64,000 bases of DNA from Paracraurococcus sp042666655 (GTDB lineage Bacteria > Pseudomonadota > Alphaproteobacteria > Acetobacterales > Acetobacteraceae). The stretch is taken from assembly GCF_042666655.1 (NCBI RefSeq), contig NZ_JBHTDE010000003.1, positions 372,001 to 436,000 of the forward strand, read 5' to 3'. A program made the translations under genes and the position numbers. The notes beneath the pieces were generated by a model that worked only from the letters and a program-made list of their open reading frames with translations, was not told the DNA's origin and made no database searches. The number at the start of each line of letters is the position of its first letter. The stretch's first letter is position 1. Of the stretch, positions 7,981 through 16,561 are shown piece after piece.

Positions 7981-8790
7981 ATGACCGACCACGCGATCCT
8001 GTCCCCTGCGGCCGCCCCGCCCGGCGTGCCGAAGATCCGCATGCGCGGCGTGCGCAAGGCCTTCGGGCCGAAGCAGGTGCTGGACGGCGTCGATGTCGAC
8101 GTGGCGGCGGGGCATTCGCTGGTGATCCTCGGCGGCTCCGGCAGCGGCAAGTCGGTGACGATCAAGAGCGTGCTCGGGCTGATCGAGCCGGACGAGGGCA
8201 CGATCGAGATCGACGGCCGTGACGTGCTGCGCATGGGGCGGCGGGAGCGCGAGGAATTGGGCGACCGCATCGGCATGCTGTTCCAGAACGGCGCCCTGTT
8301 CGACAGCCTCCCCGTCTGGGAGAACGTCTGCTTCAAGCTGCTGGCGCAGAAGCGCATCACCCGGGCCAAGGCGCGCGACAAGGCGGCCGAGGTGCTGGCC
8401 CAGGTCGGCCTCGCCGGCTCGGTCGGCGACCTGTCGCCTGCCGAACTTTCGGGCGGCATGCAGAAGCGCGTGGCGCTGGCCCGCGCCATCGCCGCCCAGC
8501 CGGACATCATCTTCTTCGACGAGCCCACCACCGGGCTCGACCCCATCATGGGCGCGGTGATCGACGGGCTGATCGTCGATTGCGTGAAGCGGCTGGGCGC
8601 GACGGCGGTGTCGATCACCCACGACATGGCCAGCGCCCGGCGCATCGGCGACACCGCGGCGATGCTGCACAAGGGGCGGATCGTCTGGAGCGGGCCGGCG
8701 GGCGCGCTGGGCCATACCGGGAATGCGCTGGTGGACCAGTTCGCCAATGGCGAGCGGGAAGGGCCCATCCAGATGGAGCTGCGGCGGTAG
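7981..8790 (+). CDS. mlaF: MlaF-type ABC transporter ATP-binding protein
   Basis: The 269-residue ATPase has Walker A GGSGSGKS near residue 50, signature LSGGMQKR, Walker B IIFFDEP followed by TTGLDP, and the switch His in ITHDM. The pattern is that of the MlaF/TTG2A group, partner of the preceding MlaE-like permease. Two starts are possible: the ATG at 7972, which overlaps the mlaE stop, and the ATG at 7981, preceded by GAGGGAC. The second is chosen on the ribosome binding site. The gene ends at a convergent junction holding copy 2 of the hairpin repeat. Confidence 0.9.
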   Translation: MTDHAILSPAAAPPGVPKIRMRGVRKAFGPKQVLDGVDVDVAAGHSLVILGGSGSGKSVTIKSVLGLIEPDEGTIEIDGRDVLRMGRREREELGDRIGMLFQNGALFDSLPVWENVCFKLLAQKRITRAKARDKAAEVLAQVGLAGSVGDLSPAELSGGMQKRVALARAIAAQPDIIFFDEPTTGLDPIMGAVIDGLIVDCVKRLGATAVSITHDMASARRIGDTAAMLHKGRIVWSGPAGALGHTGNALVDQFANGEREGPIQMELRR

Positions 8791-8929
8791 GGGAGACAGC
8801 GAGGCCAGGGAGGAAGTATCCTTTCTGGCTCCCCCTCCATTTCCGTGGGGTGGCACCCGCCGCGCGGCGAATACGGACACACAGAAATAGATGAGGGGTT
8901 CGGGGAGAATACCTTCTCCCCGACCTTGT
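8791..8929. repeat. Convergent-junction hairpin repeat, copy 2
   Basis: This copy fills the gap between mlaF and the facing hrpB. The arm AGAAATAGATGAGGGGTT leads into a perfect 9-bp hairpin CGGGGAGAA (8901-8909) / TTCTCCCCG (8914-8922) with a 4-base loop. The left hairpin (about 8804-8826) is degenerate. The centre contains GGTGGCACCCGCCGCGCGGC, close to the centre of copies 1 and 3. It has the same orientation as copies 3 and 4. Confidence 0.78.
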
Positions 8930-11392
8930 CTACCTGCCCGGCTTCGGCGCATCAGCCTGCGCGCTCACCGGGTCCTCCGGCCAGTTGTGCTTCGGATAGC
9001 GCCCGCGCATGTCCTTCCGCGCATCCAGCCAGCCGGCCTTCCAGAACCCCGCCAGGTCGCCGGTCAGCGCGATCGGCCGCCCGGCCGGCGAGAGCAGCGC
9101 GACCTGCAGCGGCACGCGGCCTTCCGCCAGCTTCGGCAGCCCCGATAGCCCGTACAGGTGCTGCGCCCTTGCCTCCAGCGTCGGCACCTCCCGCGCATAG
9201 TCGATGGCAGCGCTGCGGCCCATCGGCAGCGGCAGGCGGGGGGGCAGGGCAGCGTCGAGGCGCTGGCGGCGGTCCCAGGGCAGCCCTTGCAGCAGGATGT
9301 CTGGCAGGTTCAGCGCGGCGAGCTCCGTCAGCTTGGTCTTGCCGTGCAGGTGCGGCGCCAGCCAGTCCTGCACGGTGGCGACCAGCGCCGCGTCCGACAG
9401 ATCCGGCCAGGCCTCGCCCTCGGCCTGCCGCATCCAGCCGATCCGGGCCTGGACCTGCCGGGCGCCCTCGCCCCAGGGCAGGTCGCGCAGGGACCGTTCC
9501 GCCACCGCGGTCGCCAGGGCCGCCGCGACCGCGGCCGGGTCGGCATGCGGGATCGTCGCCTCCTCCAGCACCAGCGGGCCGAAGCGGAGCCGCCGGCGGG
9601 CCTGCACCGCGCCGGCGCGGACATCGAAGGCGGCACCCTCCTCCCGCACGAAACGGTCGGGGAAGCGGGCCTCCAGCGCCGCGCGGTCGATCGGCGCGGC
9701 CATGCGGATGCGGGCCTCGGTGCCCTGCAATTCCAGGTCGGCCACTGCCAGCAGCGGCGACTTGGCCAGCTTGTCGGTGGTGGCCAGCCGGGCGCCCTGG
9801 CCGCTCGCCAGCCGGAAGGCGCCGGCCATGACGCCGCGCATGGCGGCGATCCGGTCGGGGAAGCCGGCCGCCAGCAGGGCGCCGGGATCGCCCTCGGGGT
9901 AGACGCTGCCGTGCACGCCCAGCCGCCGCCGGTGCAGCGCCGCGGCGCGGCGGATGCGCTGGATCGCCGGGCGGTCGGCATTCGGGTGGTCGCCGCCATG
10001 CAGCAGGTCGAGCCGCAGGCCGATATCGGCCGGGGCCTCCCGGCCTCTGATCGGGTCGCGTTCCTCCAGCAGCGCGGCGAGGTCGGCGGCCATCGCCTTC
10101 TCCCCCTCGGTCTCGGCCGCGGCCAGCATCCGCGCCAGCCGCGGATGGGTGCCGAGGCGCGCCATCCGGCGGCCGATGGCCGTCACCCGGCCGGCCGGGT
10201 CCAGCGCGTCCAGCTCCGCCAGCAGCGCGCGCGCCGCTGCCATGGCCCCGGCCGGCGGCGGGTCGAGCCAGGCGAGCGCGGCCGGCTCCGCCCCCCAGGC
10301 GGCGAGGTCCAGCGCCAGGCCCGACAACTCCTCCTCCAGGATCGCCGGCCGGTCCTGCGGCGCCAGGCCGCGATGCAATGCCTCCGACCACAGCCGGATG
10401 GCGAGGCCGGGCGCGGTGCGGCCGGCGCGGCCGGCGCGCTGCTCGGCGGCGGCCTTGCTGATGCGCACGGTGACCAGCCGGGACAGGCCGGTGGCGGGAT
10501 CGAGCCGCGGCGCCCGGCGGAAGCCGCCATCGACCACGATGCGAACGCCGGGGACGGTCAACGAGGTCTCGGCGATCGAGGTCGCCAGCACCACCTTCCG
10601 CCTTTCGCCGGGATTCAGCGCCAGGTCCTGCTCGGCGGGCGGCATCTCGCCATGCAGCGGGCGGATATCGGCCTCGATCCCGCCCAGCCGCTCGGCGGTG
10701 CGGCGGATCTCGCCCCAGCCGGGCAGGAAGGCGAGGATGTCGCCCGGGTGTGCCTTCAGCGCGGCGCGGATGGCGCCGGCCATGGCTTCCGGCAGGTCGC
10801 GCGGGTCCTGGAAGTCGCGCGGCCGGTGCTCGACCGTGACCGGCCAGGCGCGGCCCAGGCTCTCGATGGTGGGCGCCTCCATCAACCCCGCGAAGGCGCC
10901 GCCATCCAGCGTCGCCGACATCGCCAGCAGCCGCAGCTCCGGCCGCAGCGCCCGCTGCAGGTCGAGGCACAAGGCGAGGGCGAGGTCGGTGTCGAGGTTG
11001 CGCTCATGCGCCTCGTCGAACAGCACCGCGGCGACGCCGTCGAGCCCGGGGTCGGATTGCAGCCGCCGCACCAGCAGCCCCTCGGTCACCACCTCCACCC
11101 GGGTGGCGGCCGAGACGGCGCGGTCGAGCCGCGTGGCGAGGCCGATGGTCTGGCCGGGCGCGGACTCGCCGATCAGCTCGGCCATCCGCCGCGCCGCGGC
11201 GCGTGCCGCCACCCGGCGGGGTTCCAGCACCAGGATCTTCCGCCCCGCCGCCCAGGGCTCGTCCTTCAGCACCAGCGGGACCAGCGTGGTCTTGCCGGCT
11301 CCCGGCGGGGCGATGAGCAGGGCGTTGGGGCCGGCGCGCAGCGCCGCGGTCAGCGCCGGCAGCGCCTCGATGATCGGGAGGTCGGGGAGCAT
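8930..11392 (-). CDS. hrpB: ATP-dependent helicase HrpB
   Basis: This is an 820-residue DEAH-box helicase of usual HrpB length. Walker A GAGKT is at residues 31-35 and the DEAH box FDEAHERN at 126-129. Motif VI AEQRAGRAGRTAPG lies near residue 320. The HrpB-specific C-terminal domain includes PLPMGRSAAIDYA and ends with HNWPEDP. HrpB is common in proteobacteria, and its physiological RNA substrate is not established. The start is the first ATG after the upstream gene. A small acidic protein is encoded about 50 bases upstream in the same direction. Confidence 0.95.
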   Translation of the reverse strand: MLPDLPIIEALPALTAALRAGPNALLIAPPGAGKTTLVPLVLKDEPWAAGRKILVLEPRRVAARAAARRMAELIGESAPGQTIGLATRLDRAVSAATRVEVVTEGLLVRRLQSDPGLDGVAAVLFDEAHERNLDTDLALALCLDLQRALRPELRLLAMSATLDGGAFAGLMEAPTIESLGRAWPVTVEHRPRDFQDPRDLPEAMAGAIRAALKAHPGDILAFLPGWGEIRRTAERLGGIEADIRPLHGEMPPAEQDLALNPGERRKVVLATSIAETSLTVPGVRIVVDGGFRRAPRLDPATGLSRLVTVRISKAAAEQRAGRAGRTAPGLAIRLWSEALHRGLAPQDRPAILEEELSGLALDLAAWGAEPAALAWLDPPPAGAMAAARALLAELDALDPAGRVTAIGRRMARLGTHPRLARMLAAAETEGEKAMAADLAALLEERDPIRGREAPADIGLRLDLLHGGDHPNADRPAIQRIRRAAALHRRRLGVHGSVYPEGDPGALLAAGFPDRIAAMRGVMAGAFRLASGQGARLATTDKLAKSPLLAVADLELQGTEARIRMAAPIDRAALEARFPDRFVREEGAAFDVRAGAVQARRRLRFGPLVLEEATIPHADPAAVAAALATAVAERSLRDLPWGEGARQVQARIGWMRQAEGEAWPDLSDAALVATVQDWLAPHLHGKTKLTELAALNLPDILLQGLPWDRRQRLDAALPPRLPLPMGRSAAIDYAREVPTLEARAQHLYGLSGLPKLAEGRVPLQVALLSPAGRPIALTGDLAGFWKAGWLDARKDMRGRYPKHNWPEDPVSAQADAPKPGR

Positions 11393-11442
11393 CGGACGGC
11401 TTATAGGATGGCCGCCGCCCGGCTCCTACAGACGGGGCGGCC

Positions 11443-11790
11443 TCAGGCCTCCTCGCCGTCCTCCTCCTCGCCCTCCTCGTCGAGATCGATCAGGAAGACC
11501 GCGAAGTCGTCGCCGTCGCCCGGACCGTCCTCGTCGCCGGCGCTGTCCTCCTTCGCCTCGATCAGGCCCTGCTCCCAGCGGGTGGTCTCGACCGGGTCGG
11601 CCTCGCGCACCGCCAGCGGCGCCTCGCCGTCCCAGACGGCCACGCCGTCGGATTCGAATTCCTGCAGGTCCGGCCCGATCAGGCTGACCAGGATATCCTG
11701 CGCGGACTCGCGGCTCGCCTCGGAGAAAACGAGCACGGGCCGGCCGGCGACCTCGACGGTGAACAATGGCATGGCGTGGGGTTCCTGCAT
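11443..11790 (-). CDS. Small acidic hypothetical protein
   Basis: I do not recognise a named family. The 115-residue product starts with a probable beta-rich segment (PLFTVEVAGRPVLVFSEASR) and a middle part EFESDGVAVWDGEAPLAVRE. It ends in a strongly acidic tail, DLDEEGEEEDGEEA, after DEDGPGDGDDF. The ATG at 11790 has GGAG 9 bases upstream. A second ATG at 11772 with AGGA 10 bases upstream is equally plausible. It lies 50 bases upstream of hrpB on the same strand and may share its transcript. A role in binding a basic partner is only a guess from the acidic tail. Confidence 0.65.
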   Translation of the reverse strand: MQEPHAMPLFTVEVAGRPVLVFSEASRESAQDILVSLIGPDLQEFESDGVAVWDGEAPLAVREADPVETTRWEQGLIEAKEDSAGDEDGPGDGDDFAVFLIDLDEEGEEEDGEEA

Positions 11791-11912
11791 GGCGGGCTGC
11801 TCCTAGACCGGATCGCCGCCGCGCGGAAACGCCGCAGGCCATGAATTCGCTCCGGGTCACCGCCGCGTGCCGCTTGCTTTGGCCGTGGGGCGTTCCGTTC
11901 TATGGCTGCGCC

Positions 11913-13970
11913 ATGGCCCGACTTCTCCTCCTTGCCCTGCTGGTCCTGCTGCCTCCCCGCGCCTGGGGCGGGGAGAGCGCGGCCATCCGCTCGCCGCGGG
12001 CCACCGCCACGCTGGTCGCCGCCGCCGCCGCGGTGGCGCCGGGGGAGGCGCTCGAGCTCGGCCTCCGCCTCCGCCTCGCCCCCGGCTGGCATACCTACTG
12101 GATCAATCCCGGCGATGCCGGCGCCCCGCCGGAGGTGACGATCCTGGTGCCGGCCGATGCCGAGGGCAGCCCGATCCGCTGGCCGACCCCCAGCCGCATT
12201 CCGACCGGACCGCTGGTCAGCTTCGGCTACGAGGGCGAGGTGCTGCTACCCTTCCGCATGGCGGCGCCGGGCGGCCTCGCCGCCGGCGACCGGCTGGTGA
12301 TCGAGGCCGAGGCCAGCTGGCTGGTCTGCGCCGAGATCTGCATCCCGGAGGAGGGGCGCTTCCGCCTCGACCTGCCGGTCGCCGCCAATGGTCGGCTCGA
12401 TGCCGGCCTCGCCCCGCTCTTCACCACGGCGGAAGCCGCCGCGCCGCGGCCCTCCCCCTGGGCGGCACGCGCGGCGCTGGCCGGGACGCGCGGCAGCCTG
12501 GTGCTGGAAGGCGAGGGGCTGTCGCCCGCCACCGTCCGCGGCGCCGTCTTCTTCCCGACCGAGGGCGGACTGCTGGACAATGCCGCACCGCAGCCCCTGG
12601 CGCTGCAGGATGGCCGCCTGACCCTGGGGCTGACCCGGCCGGAGGGCGCCGCGACGCCTGCCACCCTGACCGGCGTGGTCGCCCTGACCGATGCGGCCGG
12701 GGTGCGCTCGGCCTACGGCGTCGCCGCCGCGGTCGGCGGCGTGCCGGACAGCGGCGCCGAGGCGCTGCCGCTCTGGCAGGCGCTGCTCTCGGCCTTCCTC
12801 GGCGGGCTGATCCTCAACCTGATGCCCTGCGTCTTCCCGATCCTGGCGATGAAGGCGATGGCGCTGGCCCGGCTGTCCGGTGCCGCCCGGGCCGAGGTCC
12901 GGGCCCATGCCGGCAGCTACACCCTGGGGGTGATGGCGACCTTCCTGGCCCTGGCCGGGCTGCTGATCGCCCTGCGCGGGGCCGGCATCGCCGCCGGCTG
13001 GGGTTTCCAGTTCACCGCCCCGGCCTTCGTCGCGGCGCTGGCCTGGCTGATGTTCGCGGTCGGGCTGAACCTGTCGGGGGTCTATGCCATCGCCGGTCCC
13101 GCCGGGGCGGGCGGGGCGCTGGCCGGGCGGGGCGGGCATCTCGGCAGCTTCGCCACCGGCGGGCTGGCGGTGCTGGTGGCGACGCCCTGCACCGCGCCCT
13201 TCATGGCGGCCGCCGTCGGCACCGCGCTGGCCCTGCCGGCGCCTTCGACGCTGGCGGTCTTCGCCGCGCTCGGCTTCGGCCTGGCCGCGCCCTATGCGCT
13301 GCTGGGGCTGTTCCCCGGCCTGGCGCAGCGCCTGCCGCGGCCGGGTGCGTGGATGGAATGGCTGCGCCAGGGCCTCGCTTTCCCGATGTACGCCGCGTCT
13401 GCCTGGCTGGCCTGGGTGCTGGCGCAGCAGGCCGGGCCGGACGGGCTGCTGCTGGTGCTGGCCGGCGCGGTGCTGCTCGGCTTCGCCGGCTGGGCCCTGG
13501 GGCTGGCGCAGCGCAGCGCCGGAGGCGGGCGCCTGGCCGGCCGGGCGCTGGCCGGCATCGCCGTGGTCGCCGCCCTGGCGCTGCTGCCGGCGCTGGCGAC
13601 CGCGCCGCCCGCCGCCGCCGGCGAAGCCGGCGCCGAGCCCTGGTCCGCCGCCCGGGTCGCCGCCCTGCAGGCCGAAGGCCGCCCGGTCTTCGTCAACATG
13701 ACCGCCGCCTGGTGCATCACCTGCAAGGTGAACGAGCAGCTGGTCCTCAGATCCGCCCCGGTCCAGGCCGCCTTTGCCGGCCGCAACCTCGCCTACCTGA
13801 AGGGCGACTGGACCAACGGCGACGCCGCCATCGGCGCCCTGCTGCGGGAACATGGGCGGGAGGGCGTGCCGCTGTACCTGGTCTATCCGGCCGGCGGCGG
13901 CGGGCCGGCCCTGCTGCCGCAGGTCCTGACCGAGGGGATCGTCCTTCGGGCGCTCGACGCCGCGGGCTGA
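11913..13970 (+). CDS. DsbD/ScsB-like thiol:disulfide interchange protein
   Basis: The 685-residue protein carries electrons from cytoplasmic thioredoxin across the inner membrane to periplasmic thiols. A signal peptide ends near residue 20. The periplasmic N-terminal domain holds a Cys pair, C139 and C143, in WLVCAEICIP. The membrane domain has the two hallmark cysteines in NLMPCVFPI (near 305) and VATPCTAPF (near 425). The C-terminal thioredoxin-like domain has the active site WCITC near residue 600. All three redox centres are intact. The N-terminal part resembles ScsB/DsbD-like copper-tolerance variants. It is transcribed toward the PlsC gene. Confidence 0.88.
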   Translation: MARLLLLALLVLLPPRAWGGESAAIRSPRATATLVAAAAAVAPGEALELGLRLRLAPGWHTYWINPGDAGAPPEVTILVPADAEGSPIRWPTPSRIPTGPLVSFGYEGEVLLPFRMAAPGGLAAGDRLVIEAEASWLVCAEICIPEEGRFRLDLPVAANGRLDAGLAPLFTTAEAAAPRPSPWAARAALAGTRGSLVLEGEGLSPATVRGAVFFPTEGGLLDNAAPQPLALQDGRLTLGLTRPEGAATPATLTGVVALTDAAGVRSAYGVAAAVGGVPDSGAEALPLWQALLSAFLGGLILNLMPCVFPILAMKAMALARLSGAARAEVRAHAGSYTLGVMATFLALAGLLIALRGAGIAAGWGFQFTAPAFVAALAWLMFAVGLNLSGVYAIAGPAGAGGALAGRGGHLGSFATGGLAVLVATPCTAPFMAAAVGTALALPAPSTLAVFAALGFGLAAPYALLGLFPGLAQRLPRPGAWMEWLRQGLAFPMYAASAWLAWVLAQQAGPDGLLLVLAGAVLLGFAGWALGLAQRSAGGGRLAGRALAGIAVVAALALLPALATAPPAAAGEAGAEPWSAARVAALQAEGRPVFVNMTAAWCITCKVNEQLVLRSAPVQAAFAGRNLAYLKGDWTNGDAAIGALLREHGREGVPLYLVYPAGGGGPALLPQVLTEGIVLRALDAAG

Positions 13971-14047
13971 GTTCGGGGTGGTTTGTCACGTGCCCGTCAC
14001 GGCAGCGTCATTGCCGCGTCGCCGGCCGCACGGTATCGCGGTTGACC

Positions 14048-14977
14048 ATGGAAGCTGTGGTCCGCGCCCCGATCGACGCCCTGAAGCCGCGCCGCCTGCG
14101 CCGGCGCAAGCCCATCCGCTTCGGCCAGGGCCTGCCCGGCGGCCGGTTGTTCGAGGTCTTTACCGAACGTCCGCTCGGCGGCCGCTTCCGCGCGACGCGG
14201 CGGCTGGTCACGATGCTGCTCTGGACCTTGCTCTGCATCCCCGTGCAGGCGGTGCTGATGCTGCTGCCGGGGCATGCCAAGTCCCGCTTCCCGGTCTTCT
14301 ACCACCGCGTCGCCGCCTGGCTGATCGGGCTGCGCGTGCAGGTGGTCGGCACCCCCTGCCGCGACCGGCCGGTGCTGTTCGTCTCCAACCATTCCTCCTG
14401 GCTCGACATCCCGGTCCTCGGCGGGGTGCTGGATGCCGCCTTCGTCGCCAAGGCCGAGGTCGGCACCTGGCCGGTGATCCGCACGCTCGCCCGGCTCGGC
14501 CGCACCGTCTTCGTCAGCCGCAGCCGCGGCACCACGGGGCAGGAGGCCACGGCGATGCGCGGCCGGATGGCCGCCGGCGACAGCCTGATCCTCTTCCCTG
14601 AGGGCACCAGCAACGACGGCACGCGGGAGCTGCCCTTCCGGACCTCGTTCTTCGCCATCGCCGATGGCGCGCGCTGGATCCAGCCGGTCTCGGTGGTCTA
14701 TGACCGGCTCGGCGGGCTACCGGCCTGCCGGCGCGACCGGCCGCTGTTCGCCTGGTACGGCGACATGGAGATCGCCAGCCATTTCTGGCGGCTCGCCCGA
14801 CGCAGCGGCGCCCGGGTGACGGTGGTGCTGCACGAGCCCTTCGCCTCCGACCGTCTGCCCAACCGCAAGGCCCTGGCCGTCGAGGCGCAGCGGATCGTCC
14901 GCGAGGGCGCCGAGCAGCTGCGGCGGAACCGTCCGGCGGTGCCGCTGGCGCCCCGCCTGCCGCAAAGCGTTGCTTGA
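14048..14977 (+). CDS. 1-acyl-sn-glycerol-3-phosphate acyltransferase (PlsC-like)
   Basis: The 309-residue protein has the acyltransferase HX4D motif NHSSWLD with H115 and D120. The substrate-binding block FPEGTS is at about 183-188. A hydrophobic helix at residues 52-72 anchors it in the inner membrane. Family members transfer an acyl chain to lysophosphatidic acid, giving phosphatidic acid. The basic N-terminal 50 residues are longer than in the core family. Some alphaproteobacterial members of this form act on ornithine lipids instead, so the substrate is open. The ATG at 14048 is the first in a frame that is otherwise open through the preceding gene. Confidence 0.82.
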   Translation: MEAVVRAPIDALKPRRLRRRKPIRFGQGLPGGRLFEVFTERPLGGRFRATRRLVTMLLWTLLCIPVQAVLMLLPGHAKSRFPVFYHRVAAWLIGLRVQVVGTPCRDRPVLFVSNHSSWLDIPVLGGVLDAAFVAKAEVGTWPVIRTLARLGRTVFVSRSRGTTGQEATAMRGRMAAGDSLILFPEGTSNDGTRELPFRTSFFAIADGARWIQPVSVVYDRLGGLPACRRDRPLFAWYGDMEIASHFWRLARRSGARVTVVLHEPFASDRLPNRKALAVEAQRIVREGAEQLRRNRPAVPLAPRLPQSVA

Positions 14978-15157
14978 CCGGCAGGCCGGCGATGGCGGAC
15001 GCTTTGATGGTGAGACGATTCGCAACCTTCTGCCGGCCGCCGCCGGCCCCGACGGGCGCTTGACGAGTGGGCGCTTGACCCCGGGCCGCGCCCTGCGCAT
15101 CTGCCCCGCTGTCCCCGGCACCCCTTCGCGGCCGGGGTGGCGGAGTGTTCCACCGGC

Positions 15158-16561
15158 ATGACCACGACCAGCACGCCCCCCCGGAAGCGGCTCTTCATCC
15201 GGACCTGGGGCTGCCAGATGAATGTCTATGACAGCGCCCGCATGGCCGATGTCCTGGCGCCGATCGGCTATGCCCCGGCCGAGACGCCGGACGGCGCCGA
15301 CATGGTCATCCTCAACACCTGCCACATCCGCGAGAAGGCGACCGAGAAGCTCTTCTCGGAGCTTGGCCGGCTGCGCGAGGCCAAGGCGCTGAAGCGCGCC
15401 GCGGGCGGGGAGATGGTGCTGGCCGTCGCCGGTTGCGTCGCCCAGGCCGAGGGTAAGGAGATCACCGCCCGCGCGCCTTGGGTGGACATCGTGCTCGGCC
15501 CGCAGACCTACCACAAGCTGCCCGAGATGGTGGCCCGCGCCAGCCGTGCCGCCGGCGCCGTCATCGAGTGCGAATTCCCGGCGGAGGACAAATTCGACCA
15601 CCTGCCGGACGCCGCCGCGCCGCAGGGGGTGACCGCCTTCCTGACGGTGCAGGAGGGCTGCGACAAATTCTGCTCCTTCTGCGTGGTGCCCTATACCCGC
15701 GGCGCCGAATTCTCCCGCCCCGCCGCCGGCGTGCTGGCCGAGGCGCGGCGGCTGGTGGCGTCGGGGGCGCGGGAGGTCTCGCTGCTCGGCCAGAACGTCA
15801 ACGCCTACCATGGCGAGGGGCCGGATGGCCGGTCCTGGGGCCTCGGCCGGCTGCTGCGGGCGCTGGCCGAGATCCCCGGCCTGCTCCGGCTGCGCTACAC
15901 CACCAGCCATCCACGCGATGTGGACGATGATCTGGTCGCTGCCCACCGCGACCTGCCGCAGCTGATGCCCTTCCTGCACCTGCCGGTGCAAAGCGGCAGC
16001 GACCGGGTGCTGGCGGCGATGAACCGCGGCCACACCGCGGCCGACTTCCTTCGCGTGGTCGACCGGCTGCGCGAGGCCCGGCCGGACCTCGCCTTCTCCT
16101 CCGACTTCATCGCCGGCCACCCGGGCGAGACCGCCGCCGAGTTCGAGCAGACCATGGCGCTGGTCCGCCGGGTGGGTTTCGCCCAGGCCTACAGTTTCAA
16201 ATACTCGTCCCGCCCTGGAACACCGGCCGCCGGCGCGCCACATCAGGTGCCGGAGGCGGAGAAGGATGCACGGTTGCAGGCGCTCCAGGCGCTGCTCAGG
16301 GACCAGCAGGACGCGTTCAACCGCTCCCGCGTCGGCATGACCTTCCCCGTGCTGTTCACCGGCCCCGGCCGCCATGCCGGCCAGGTCGCCGGCCGCACCC
16401 CTTGGCTGCAGCCCCTGCACCTCACCGGCCCGCTTTCCCTTGTCGGCAGGGAAGCCCCGGTCACCGTGCTGGCGGCGCTTCCCAATTCGCTCTCCGGCCT
16501 GCTGGCGGCCGGGAGCGGCGCCCATAATGTCCAGCCCGCAGAGGAGCCCGCGCCCGCTTGA
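15158..16561 (+). CDS. miaB: tRNA-2-methylthio-N6-dimethylallyladenosine synthase MiaB
   Basis: This is a 467-residue radical-SAM methylthiotransferase that modifies A37 of tRNAs reading UNN codons. The N-terminal UPF0004 domain has its three cluster cysteines in WGCQMN, NTCHIRE and AGCVAQ. The radical SAM cysteines are in EGCDKFCSFCVVPYTRG. A TRAM domain forms the C-terminus. The ATG at 15158 aligns with the usual N-terminus. A GTG at 15137 has no ribosome binding site. It is the first gene of an overlapping operon miaB-phoH-ybeY-corC, a conserved alphaproteobacterial arrangement. Confidence 0.95.
   Translation: MTTTSTPPRKRLFIRTWGCQMNVYDSARMADVLAPIGYAPAETPDGADMVILNTCHIREKATEKLFSELGRLREAKALKRAAGGEMVLAVAGCVAQAEGKEITARAPWVDIVLGPQTYHKLPEMVARASRAAGAVIECEFPAEDKFDHLPDAAAPQGVTAFLTVQEGCDKFCSFCVVPYTRGAEFSRPAAGVLAEARRLVASGAREVSLLGQNVNAYHGEGPDGRSWGLGRLLRALAEIPGLLRLRYTTSHPRDVDDDLVAAHRDLPQLMPFLHLPVQSGSDRVLAAMNRGHTAADFLRVVDRLREARPDLAFSSDFIAGHPGETAAEFEQTMALVRRVGFAQAYSFKYSSRPGTPAAGAPHQVPEAEKDARLQALQALLRDQQDAFNRSRVGMTFPVLFTGPGRHAGQVAGRTPWLQPLHLTGPLSLVGREAPVTVLAALPNSLSGLLAAGSGAHNVQPAEEPAPA

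Noticed and set aside
9158..11806. Very long open frame opposite hrpB
   Set aside because: It is antisense to a clear helicase gene, has low-complexity Gln/Arg/Gly-rich content and no recognisable domain. Such frames are common in DNA of about 70% GC.
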